A stretch of 64,000 nucleotides of DNA from an uncultured Oscillospiraceae bacterium (GTDB lineage Bacteria; Bacillota; Clostridia; Oscillospirales; Acutalibacteraceae): the NCBI GenBank assembly GCA_959601025.1, contig CAUGOD010000001.1, positions 1 through 64,000 on the forward strand. The letters run 5' to 3'. Shown here piece by piece: positions 24,614 through 32,872 of this stretch. The translations under genes were made by a program, and so were the position numbers. The notes under the pieces are model-generated. The model had not been told where the DNA came from. It saw nothing but the letters and a program-made list of their open reading frames with translations, and made no database searches. Position 1 is the first letter of the stretch, and the number at the start of each line of letters is the position of its first letter.

Positions 24614-25489
24614 ATGCGGGTGATGAAGAGTCTGGCGCATCAGTCGTCCTACGCGCGGTCGAACGCGGGCGGGATGTTCAACCTGCTTTTTCTGGCGGTG
24701 TTCGCGGCGGTGATGGCGCTGCCGATGGTATATACGGTGACAAACGCGTTCAAGCCGCTGGATGAGCTGTTTATCTTCCCGCCGCCGTTGTGGGTGAGCA
24801 ACCCGACATGGAACAATTTTGCGGGAATTTCGAGCATTCTGCGGGAGTCGTGGGTGCCGCTGGGGCGGTATGTACTGAACTCGGTGTTTATCACGCTGGG
24901 CGGTGTGATTGGCCAGGTGGTGTTTGCGTCCATGGCGGCGTATGTGCTGGCAAAAGAAGAATTCCCGGGGAGGAAGCTGCTGAACCAGGTGGTGGTACTG
25001 TCGCTGATGTTCAACGGGACGGTGACGGCGATTCCGGGCTATATCATCATGGCGGAGATGGGGATTGTGAACACCCACTGGGCGCTGATTCTCCCGGCGT
25101 GCGCATCGTCTCTGGGTCTGTTCCTGATGCGGCAGTTTATGGAGCAGATGGTGCCGACGACGGTGCTGGAAGCGGCGCGGGTGGACGGCGCGGGAGAACT
25201 GCGGATATTCTTCCGGATTGTCATGCCGATGTGTAAGCCGGCATGGCTGACGCTGATTATCCTGTCGTTCCAGAGTCTGTGGGGAAACACGGGCGGGATG
25301 TATATCTATGACGAAGCGCTGAAGACGCTGCCGTACGCGCTGCAGAACATCATTTCCGGAGGAACGATCGCGCGAAGCGGGGTATCGTCGGCGGTGGCGC
25401 TGCTGCTGATTATTCCGCCGCTGGTAACCTTCATCCTTTCCCAGTCAAATATTCTGGAAACGATGAGCACCTCCGGCATGAAGGATTGA
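24614..25489 (+). CDS. Sugar ABC transporter permease, MalG type (module A)
   Basis: 291 residues, starting 2 nt after the previous stop. Six membrane segments. FKPLDELFIFPPPLWV and the EAA loop LEAARVDGAGELRIFFRIVM near residue 180 are conserved with the permease at 36731 (FKPLDELFVWPPRLFP; LESARIDGASELRIFWQIVM). It completes the permease pair of module A. The C-terminus SNILETMSTSGMKD matches RNILQTMANSGMKD of module B, a tail that marks this subgroup. Confidence 0.9.
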   Translation: MRVMKSLAHQSSYARSNAGGMFNLLFLAVFAAVMALPMVYTVTNAFKPLDELFIFPPPLWVSNPTWNNFAGISSILRESWVPLGRYVLNSVFITLGGVIGQVVFASMAAYVLAKEEFPGRKLLNQVVVLSLMFNGTVTAIPGYIIMAEMGIVNTHWALILPACASSLGLFLMRQFMEQMVPTTVLEAARVDGAGELRIFFRIVMPMCKPAWLTLIILSFQSLWGNTGGMYIYDEALKTLPYALQNIISGGTIARSGVSSAVALLLIIPPLVTFILSQSNILETMSTSGMKD

Positions 25490-25550
25490 AAGCTGAAAAG
25501 ATTAAGCGACAAAGGGCGGCGGCCCGCGGGAAGGATTGGATGGCTGGACT

Positions 25551-27690
25551 ATGAGAAAACGACTGACCATATGCCTGACGGCAGCGGCGCTTCTTCTGGC
25601 GGGCGCGTTGCCGGCGTCGGCGGCGTCGGAGCTGGAAAACCCGGACGGCTCGTATGTATTCGGATACTGGGGAGATACCCGTGCGACGCCGGTTCCCTAT
25701 GAGACGGAGCGGACCCTCCGCCTGAGCGATCTGGCGGACGCGGAGGGCATGGAACAGGAAAACGTACCGGCGGTAACGGACCTGGCGGTGGACGAAGCGG
25801 GGCGGTTCTACATCGCGGACAGCGCGAACAGCTGTGTGTGGGCGGTGGAAGAGGATCTGCGCGTCACGGGGCGGTATGACCGGTATACCACGCAGGACGG
25901 CGAACGGAAGCTGGAGGGCTGCGAGGGAGTCTGGGCCGCGGAGGGAAAGCTCTACGTCGCGAACACCGGCGGCGGGAACCTGGTGGTGCTGGAGGCATCC
26001 ACGGGGGAAACGGTGCAGGTGGTGGAAGCGCCGTCGGAAGAGGAATGGAGCAGCACGGTGGCGTTTGAGCCGGTGCGGCTGAGCACGGACGGCGGAGGAC
26101 GGATGTATGTGATCTCGCGCAACCAGACGCAGGGGATCGTGCAGTTCTCGAAGGAAGGGGAATTCATCGGCTACCTGGGGGCGCTGGACGTGAATCCGAC
26201 GGCGTGGGATATCCTGATCCGGACGTTCGGGACGGCGGAAATGAAGAAACGGACGCTGCAGCTGGTGCCGACGGAATTTACCAATCTGGTGTGCAACGGG
26301 GACGGTATGGTGCTGGCGATTACCGAAACGGTGACGGACTCGGATATTTACAACGCGGTGCATAGTCGGAGCGGAGAAAAGCTGCCGGTACGGCTGCTGA
26401 ACCCGCTGGGGAACGACATTCTGAAGAACCGTGGCTATTACCCGCCGGTGGGAGACGTGGATTTCACGCTGTACCAGAACGAGAATTCGGGAGCGTCCCG
26501 GTTTCTGGACGCGGCGGTGGGGCCAAACGGCCTGTACAGCCTGCTGGACCGGGAACGGGGAAAAGTATTCACCTACGACGGAGACGGGAACCTGCTGTAT
26601 GTGTTCGGCGGTCTGGACGGAGGCGAGGGCAAATTCCAGCAGCCGGCGTCGCTGGTATACTGCGGGGATCGGATCGCGGTACTGGACCGATCGACGGGGA
26701 GCCTGACAGTGTTCGCCCCGACCCCCTTTGCACAGAAGGTGCTGGCGGCGTACGAGGCGCACGACAAAGGGAACGCGGAGGAGGAGACCGCCTGCTGGGA
26801 AGCGCTGGAGAAAGAATTCAGAGGATATGACCTGACCAGCCTGGGGCTGGGGAAGGCGCTGTTCAATCAGGGGGAATACCGTGCGGCGATGGAAAAAGTT
26901 CCGGCAGGCGAACAACAAGACCTATTACTCCAAAGCGCTCAAGGGCTGGCAGTCGCAGCTGGCGGAAAGCTATTTGGGCTGGCTTCTGGCGGGCGCGGCG
27001 GTGGGAATCGCGGCGCTGGTGCTGCTGGCAAAAGCGGCGAGCCGCGCAGTGAAGCGCTCCGAACGGCCGCTGGTGCGTTCGACGGCGTTCGGCTGGACGG
27101 TGATGACCCATCCCTTTGGGGGCTTCTGGGATTTGAAATGGGAAAACCGGGGCAGCGTGGGAGGCGCGACGCTGATCCTGCTGGCGGCGTTTGTGCTGCG
27201 AATGGTGAGCGCACGGTGGGCGCCCTACCTGTTCAGCGACGCTGATCTGACACAGACCAATACCCTGACCGAAACCCTGTCTCTGGGGGCGGTGCTGCTG
27301 CTGTTTGTGCTGGCGAGCTGGTGCCTGACCACCCTGTTCGACGGGAAGGGGACGATCCGGGATATCTATATTTATACCTGCTACAGCCTGACGCCGTATG
27401 TGCTGTTTTCGATGCCGGTGCTGCTGCTGGGGCAGGCGCTGACGCTGGAGACGGCGTCGCTGTATACCAGCCTGAATCTGGTGCTGGCGGCGTACTGCGG
27501 GTTTCTGCTGGTGGCGGGGACGCTGACGGTACACCAGTTTACACTGGGCAAGACGGTACTGATGCTTCTGATCAGCGTGGCGGGAGTGATGCTGATGATT
27601 TTTCTGATCGTGCTGTGCGCGGGACTGGTGGGGAACATCGTGGACTTCCTGGCTGGGGTGGTGAAGGAAATCACCCTGCGGTATGCCTGA
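25551..27690 (+). pseudogene. NHL-repeat/YIP1 membrane protein, frameshifted (module A)
   Basis: Signal peptide (MRKRLTICLTAAALLLAGALPASA), an NHL-type beta-propeller (about 60-400; LAVDEAGRFYIADSANSCVW, VWAAEGKLYVANTGGGNLVV), a short TPR-like stretch, then a C-terminal YIP1-type domain with about five membrane segments. The frame breaks at an A5 run (26893-26897): frame 1 reads AAMEK then nonsense to 27245, and the correct continuation FRQANNKTYYSKA is one frame over and runs to 27690. Removing one A restores full similarity to the intact paralogue at 37700. It may be a true mutation or a homopolymer sequencing error; no standard slippery site is present. The role is unknown, probably an accessory membrane component of the transport module. 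Confidence 0.78.
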
Positions 27691-27715
27691 GCCGTGGAAA
27701 GGAATGGTCAAGCGG

Positions 27716-30241
27716 ATGAAAAGATGGAAGAAATGGATTGTGCGGCTGACGGCGTTCGCGGCGGTGATCGGCGCGTTTTCGCTGCTGCTCTCCACCCATT
27801 CGGAGACCCGACGGAGCCTGGGAACCACGGAGAATTTCGGCCTGCCGGAACCGGCGGGCTGGGATCTGACGGAAGAGACGGCGCTGGGAGAAACGGCGGT
27901 GTTTTCGGAAAACGGGCGGACGCTGTATGTGTCGGCGGGCGGCGCGGTGCGGCTGGCGGAGGATGAAACGGGGGAAACGCTGTGGAGAAACACGGCGGAG
28001 GACGACGATATCCGCCTTCTGGGAACGGAGGACGCGGCGGTATCGCCGGTGAGTATCACCTACCGGTACGGCGGCGAGACCGACATCAGCCTGTATTCGG
28101 ACACGGACGCGGTGATGAACGGGCAGTATACGGCGGCGTATACGGAGGATGAAAGCCGGCTGCGGGTGACGTACCTGTTCGGGGAGGTAGGGCAGAGCGG
28201 TATCCTGCCCTATGGGATTACGCAGGAAACCATGGAAAAGGAAATCCTGCCGAAGCTGACGGAGGAGGAGCAGGCATACCTTCTGCGGCGGTATGCGCTG
28301 TATACGGCGCAAACGGCGAAAAGCATCGTGCTGGAGACCTGCCCGGGCGTAAAGACGGTTCCTCTTTACTACTTGGAGGACTGTGAAGCGGTGGCGATGA
28401 AAAACAAGACCACGGCGTATCTGGAAAAGGCGGGAATGACGGAAGAACTTTTCGAGGAGCAGTGCAGGCAGACGGGGGAAAAGCCGGTCAGCTATGACGA
28501 ATCGTATCTTGTGACGGTGGAATATTGGCTGGAGAACGGGGATGTGATGGTGAACATCCCCTGCGGGGAAATCCGATTCCATCCGGAAAATCCGCTGACC
28601 ACGGTCACGTTGAACGGGGCGGCGACGTATGCGGAAAAGACGGAGGAGGGTTCGTACCTGCTTCCGGCGGGAAGCGGGGCGCTGCAGCGCTTTTCGGAGG
28701 GGACGGAACGGAACCATGCGTATGCGTATTACGGAACGGACGACCTGAGGGAGGATGCGGCGAGGGAAAGCCGCTTCCCCCTGCCGGTGTATGGGATGCT
28801 GAAGAAGGACGGAAGCGGCCTGTTGGCGGTGATTGAGGAAGGAGGGGCCCTGGCAACCCTGACGGAAAAATATTCGGACGGGGCGAGCCAGCTGACGCTG
28901 AGCTTCCGCCTGCTGGAATACGGGGATTCGTCGGTGACGGCGCAGCAGACCTCGACGGTGTTCGGGGGCTCTGCGTATACGGGGGACCTGACGGTGAGGT
29001 ACCACATCGTGGAAAGCGGAGCGGACGTGTCGGTGCTGGCGAAGGAATACCGGGAACTGCTGAAAAAGCAGGGCAAGCTGCCGGAAACGTCCCAAAACAG
29101 CGACAGCCTGCTGGTGGAGCTGATCGGGAACGTACCGTATTCGTACCAGTGGTGCGGGCTGTTCCCGGTGACAAAGGATATGGTTCTGACGAGCTGGGAG
29201 AAAACGGAGGAAATCGGCCGGGCGCTGTCGGAAAACGGCCTGAAGGCGTCGGTGAAACTGTCGGGCTACAATGACGGCGGCCTGTTTAACCAGCCGCCGG
29301 GGAGCTATCGGTGGGCGGCCTGCCTGGGGAGTAAAACGGCGCGGGAATCGGCGCTGGATTATCTGACAGGACAGGGGGCGGCGTATCTGGATGTCAATCT
29401 GGCGTACAGCTATGCGGGACGGAACCGGTTGCTGACGGGCTATAACACGCAGAAGAACGCGCGGCTGGCGAACAATCGGGCGGCGACCCGGACACTCCAA
29501 AGCAAATCGACGGGAGACGCGCTGTCCAAGGCGGGGACGCTGCAGGTGGTTTCGCCCTATTGGTACACGGCGTATGCAGCGTCGTACAAAGAGAAACTGG
29601 ACTCCCGGCTGGGGGTGAGCATGGGGGACGCCACGCTCTGTTTGAACACCGATTTTTCGGAGAAGCATCCCGTGAACCGTTCGGACGCGCTGACGGCGGT
29701 GACGAATGCAGCGAATCTGCTGGCGGAGGATCGGGCGGTGATGAGCCGTAATCCGCTGGCGGATGCGCTGAACGACCTGACGCTGGCGGAGGATCTGAGC
29801 CTGACGGGGGAGGCGGCGTATCCGGTGAGCGGCTATGTACCGTTTGTGCAGATGGTGCTGCATGGGCATGTGGCGTATACCAGCCGTCCGCTGAACGCGG
29901 CGGGGGATTACCGGGAAGCGCTGCTGGAGGCGGTGGAGACCGGCAGTATGCTCAAATTCACCCTGGCGGGGCGGATGGACGAGCGGATCCGGGAAACGGA
30001 GTATGATTATTTATATTATGTGGATTGGGAGAAATGGAAAGACACCGTGCTGGCGGATGCGGCGGCGGTGAAGGAGCTGTACGACCGGTTTTCCGGTCTG
30101 GAAATCTCCGCCCATGAGAGCCGGGGGAAGCTGGCCAAAACCACCTACTCCGACGGCGCCGCCGTTTATGTCAACTACGGCGAGCAGGAAGCGGAATGGG
30201 ACGGGGTGTCCGTTCCGGCTTTGGGATGGAAGGTTCTCTAA
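27716..30241 (+). CDS. DUF5696-type exported protein (module A)
   Basis: 841 residues from ATG 27716; ATG 27683 (overlapping the YIP1 stop) and 27704 are in-frame alternatives. An N-terminal membrane segment without a lipobox Cys (WIVRLTAFAAVIGAFSLLL) exports it. Beta-rich N-terminal half (about 40-440) and a C-terminal half that looks like a TIM-barrel glycosidase fold (about 460-800; SVKLSGYNDGGLFNQPPGSY, AYLDVNLAYSYAG, SPYWYTAYAASYKEKLDSRL, GDATLCLNTDFS). I assign it to DUF5696 from memory. The conserved pairing with NHL/YIP1 and permease genes suggests a role in extracellular capture or trimming of the transported glycan. The last ~150 bp switch to C-ending codons unlike the rest of the gene. 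Confidence 0.72.
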   Translation: MKRWKKWIVRLTAFAAVIGAFSLLLSTHSETRRSLGTTENFGLPEPAGWDLTEETALGETAVFSENGRTLYVSAGGAVRLAEDETGETLWRNTAEDDDIRLLGTEDAAVSPVSITYRYGGETDISLYSDTDAVMNGQYTAAYTEDESRLRVTYLFGEVGQSGILPYGITQETMEKEILPKLTEEEQAYLLRRYALYTAQTAKSIVLETCPGVKTVPLYYLEDCEAVAMKNKTTAYLEKAGMTEELFEEQCRQTGEKPVSYDESYLVTVEYWLENGDVMVNIPCGEIRFHPENPLTTVTLNGAATYAEKTEEGSYLLPAGSGALQRFSEGTERNHAYAYYGTDDLREDAARESRFPLPVYGMLKKDGSGLLAVIEEGGALATLTEKYSDGASQLTLSFRLLEYGDSSVTAQQTSTVFGGSAYTGDLTVRYHIVESGADVSVLAKEYRELLKKQGKLPETSQNSDSLLVELIGNVPYSYQWCGLFPVTKDMVLTSWEKTEEIGRALSENGLKASVKLSGYNDGGLFNQPPGSYRWAACLGSKTARESALDYLTGQGAAYLDVNLAYSYAGRNRLLTGYNTQKNARLANNRAATRTLQSKSTGDALSKAGTLQVVSPYWYTAYAASYKEKLDSRLGVSMGDATLCLNTDFSEKHPVNRSDALTAVTNAANLLAEDRAVMSRNPLADALNDLTLAEDLSLTGEAAYPVSGYVPFVQMVLHGHVAYTSRPLNAAGDYREALLEAVETGSMLKFTLAGRMDERIRETEYDYLYYVDWEKWKDTVLADAAAVKELYDRFSGLEISAHESRGKLAKTTYSDGAAVYVNYGEQEAEWDGVSVPALGWKVL

Positions 30242-30271
30242 GAAAAAAACATGAAAAAGGAAGGGCTTTTT

Positions 30272-30964
30272 ATGGAAAGAGAAATTCTGAAACCGGGGAA
30301 GCTGTCCCCGCTCGCCGACCTGCGGCGGGATGAATTCGACGCGGACAACGAACGCATCCTCACTGCGGGGGAGGCGGTGGATATCGTGTTCATCGGAGAT
30401 TCCATCACCGAGGGGTGGAATGTCCGGCAGGCGTTCTCGGGCTTCGGGAATGTGATCAACCGGGGGATCAGCGGCGATGTGATCGACATTATCGAGAAGC
30501 GGTTTGCCGCCGACGTCCTCCAGCTGAAGCCGCGGGTGGCGGTCATTCACGGCGGGGTAAACAACACCTTCCCCTTCTTTGAAACGGCGGAGGAGGCGCT
30601 CCCCGCCGCAATCGAAAAAGCGGTGGAGACCTTTGTGCGGTCGTATGAGGCGATGTTCGAGGCCTGCCGGCAGGCGGGGCAGCGGGTGATTGCCTGCACA
30701 ATCACCCCGCTGGCGGAGCAGCCCTCTTCCGGCGCGTCGGCCCGGAAGAAGACGGTAGCGCGGATGAACGGGGAACTGCTCCGGCTCTGCACCCAGTATG
30801 GCATTCCCTGCGCCGATTACCACACCCCGCTCGCCGAGTTCGACGGGCTGACCGCCCAGCCCTGCCTTACCTATGACGGCCTCCATCCGAACGATTCCGG
30901 CTACGCCCGCATGGACCGCGTCGTCCGCCCCATCCTTACCGCCGCTTTTTGCCCTCTTTGCTGA
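30272..30964 (+). CDS. Cytosolic SGNH/GDSL hydrolase
   Basis: 230 residues from ATG 30272 with GGAAGGG 6-7 nt upstream; ATG 30251 is possible. Block I is VFIGDSITEGW (nucleophile Ser), block III is HGGVNN (Asn where the family has GxND), and block V is DGLHPNDSGY (catalytic Asp and His). No signal peptide. SGNH enzymes of this type remove acetyl or other acyl groups from sugars, so it could deacetylate imported oligosaccharides. It is the last gene of module A and ends before a convergent terminator. Confidence 0.85.
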   Translation: MEREILKPGKLSPLADLRRDEFDADNERILTAGEAVDIVFIGDSITEGWNVRQAFSGFGNVINRGISGDVIDIIEKRFAADVLQLKPRVAVIHGGVNNTFPFFETAEEALPAAIEKAVETFVRSYEAMFEACRQAGQRVIACTITPLAEQPSSGASARKKTVARMNGELLRLCTQYGIPCADYHTPLAEFDGLTAQPCLTYDGLHPNDSGYARMDRVVRPILTAAFCPLC

Positions 30965-31004
30965 AGCCTTTCTTTTCAATGGGAACGGAATCTTTTAAAA
31001 TTGC

Positions 31005-31056
31005 AAGCAGTCCCTGCCTCCCGGTTCGCCGCCGTGAGACAGGGACTGCTTTTTTA
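31005..31056. terminator. Bidirectional Rho-independent terminator
   Basis: AAGCAGTCCCTG (31005-31016) pairs with CAGGGACTGCTT (31040-31051) across a 23-nt loop that can pair further, followed by a T run. It lies between the convergent SGNH and AraC genes. Confidence 0.82.
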
Positions 31057-31081
31057 TCCCGGAATGCCCGGCGGCATGTCG

Positions 31082-32428
31082 TCAGGTGTTCCGGTATATT
31101 TTGCGAAAAGCGCTGGGCCGCAGGCCGGTATAGCGGACGAAGGTACGGGAAAAATGCTGCAGATCGTAGAACCCGACCGCATGGGTGATTTCCTCCAGTG
31201 TGGAGGAGGTATGAAGCAGCAGCTCCTTTGCCGCCTGGATACGCTGCAGGGACAAAAAGTCAACGATTGTGAAGCCGGTTTGTTCTCGGAACAGGCGGGA
31301 GAGATGAGCGGAGGAGATATGGCAATAATCTGCGACCGCTCCCACGCGCAGCGATCGGGCGTAATTTTCCCTTATATATATTACCGCCTTGATGACGTAG
31401 GGAGACGAGGGGGTGGAGCCGGACAGAGGATGACCGGTAATGCATACCGGTATCCAGACATCCTTTTTCTCAATGGGAATGATATCCGGGAGGTCGTCGT
31501 AATTTTCTACATTAGTCAGCGTAAAGCCGATATTGCCGGTCATGTTGCTTTTGAGATGGAAAGTAACGCAGTAGTCCTCATGAACGGGCCGCAGATCCAG
31601 ATGCAGACGCATGCTGGGCCAGACCCACACATGGTAAGGAGAGCGCTTCACCGCCGTAAAACAGGAGACCTGCTGCCCGCGATACGCCTCTTCCGGACGG
31701 CTCAGAACAAGACTCCCGTCGTTGGGAAAGGAGACCTCGGACCCATGCGCCCGCAGAATTCCCAACAGAGAGGGGTCGTCCTCTGCGTCGGGGTTCTCCG
31801 GCTTCCGGGCCCATATATGGATATCGGTAAACCAGATTTTTCGCCCGGCTTCCAGCGGATGATAGTGATTTCCCTTAGAATAGAAGGCGGCGCCGGCTAC
31901 GTCGCTCAATAACGCATCGCCGTGCTGTTGGGACAGGCGCAGAAGCTGCAGAAGAATATTGGTCAGGCCGGAGGCGATCAGCGCCTCGCTGTCAGCCTTT
32001 GGCTTTTCCAGCTCCTGCAGAATGCCGCTGAAAAGGAGCTGAGAGGAATTCTGCTTTTTCATCGGAATATGGGAGGGGAGATTGACCAGCAGCCGACGAA
32101 ATTCCAAAGCGCCCTGGTCCGGCGGCTCGGAAGAAAGGGCCAGGCATTCGAAATCAATTACAATCAGGCGGCTTTCCTCTTCGCCGCAGAGCAGCCGATA
32201 ATCGCCTGCCCTTTTGGCAAAAAAGCACTCGTGCGCCGAAACCGCAAAACGCCGTTCCAATGGACAGGCGGTGATTTCCCCCGACAGCATATAAAGAAGT
32301 CCCTGGCTTTCTATGGTCAGGAGATATTCCTCTCCGGCGCTGAGTGTGAGAATTTCCTTTCTCCGCACCTGGGACAGGTAATGACGGTAATAATCGACAT
32401 TCCAGTAATTCAGCAATTCCGATTCCAT
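31082..32428 (-). CDS. AraC-family transcriptional regulator (third)
   Basis: 448 residues from the ATG at 32428 (GGAGGA 7 nt upstream). Upstream in-frame ATGs up to 32560 lack such a site and read across promoter sequence. Cupin-like N-domain (about 1-110, YLLTIESQGLLYMLSG), middle beta-rich domain (about 190-330; DYCVTFHLKSNMTGNIGFTL), and C-terminal AraC domain (about 345-445; VGAVADYCHISSAHLSRLFR and LEEITHAVGFYDLQHFSRTF). It is divergent from the giant binding protein gene at 32873, whose promoter carries a diverged form of the shared operator. A paralogue of the two AraC proteins at 12-15 kb, so probably the dedicated activator of module B. Confidence 0.9.
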   Translation of the reverse strand: MESELLNYWNVDYYRHYLSQVRRKEILTLSAGEEYLLTIESQGLLYMLSGEITACPLERRFAVSAHECFFAKRAGDYRLLCGEEESRLIVIDFECLALSSEPPDQGALEFRRLLVNLPSHIPMKKQNSSQLLFSGILQELEKPKADSEALIASGLTNILLQLLRLSQQHGDALLSDVAGAAFYSKGNHYHPLEAGRKIWFTDIHIWARKPENPDAEDDPSLLGILRAHGSEVSFPNDGSLVLSRPEEAYRGQQVSCFTAVKRSPYHVWVWPSMRLHLDLRPVHEDYCVTFHLKSNMTGNIGFTLTNVENYDDLPDIIPIEKKDVWIPVCITGHPLSGSTPSSPYVIKAVIYIRENYARSLRVGAVADYCHISSAHLSRLFREQTGFTIVDFLSLQRIQAAKELLLHTSSTLEEITHAVGFYDLQHFSRTFVRYTGLRPSAFRKIYRNT

Positions 32429-32543
32429 ACGGCATTCCTCCATGCTCCGATAAAGTTTCGGTTCCGACAAATCAAGCGAAGGGCCGGTAAATGACGGCCT
32501 GAACGCGCCGGATGGGGATAATCGTAAAAAGCGAAAAAGATTT

Positions 32544-32573
32544 ATTATATAATTTAGCATATTTTCCTAAGAA
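32544..32573 (-). promoter_or_regulatory. Candidate promoter of the third AraC gene
   Basis: On the minus strand: -35-like TTCTTA (32568-32573), 18-bp spacer, -10 TATAAT (32544-32549). The region is very AT-rich, so other -10 choices exist. Confidence 0.4.
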
Positions 32574-32627
32574 GTACAAGGGAATATTCGTATAAAAACA
32601 AATATTTCCAATAGAAATTTTAAAAAT

Positions 32628-32691
32628 AATAGGATTATACCAAAAGTTGCTATGACTGACACTGGCAATAACAAAAAATCCAATGTATCAT
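32628..32691 (+). promoter_or_regulatory. Diverged AraC-type element and -10 for module B
   Basis: The core TATACC (32636-32641) and a -10-like TATCAT (32686-32691) have the same relative spacing as in the five strong copies (58 bp from the implied element start). The rest (AAAAGTTGCTATGACTGACA) differs. It is the only promoter-like signal found before the module B operon. The predicted leader is about 170-180 nt. Confidence 0.5.
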
Positions 32692-32872
32692 TTATCGCAA
32701 GAAAGCCGGAAAATAAAAGAAAATATTGTGAAGATTGTTGGATGCGTCATGACGCGGTTTCTGTGGAAGACGTCCGGTGACGCCCGCTTTTGGAATGGCT
32801 TTATTCGTGCTTCAGGACTTCAGGGCCGTCCGGCTGTGTGGAATGGATTGGAGAGGGGTTGAGATAGAAGGG

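Noticed and set aside
26885..26905. Programmed ribosomal frameshift in the NHL/YIP1 gene
   Set aside because: The needed shift is +1 at GAA AAA GTT, with no slippery heptamer, stop codon or stimulatory element, and the paralogue has no shift. A mutation or sequencing error is simpler.
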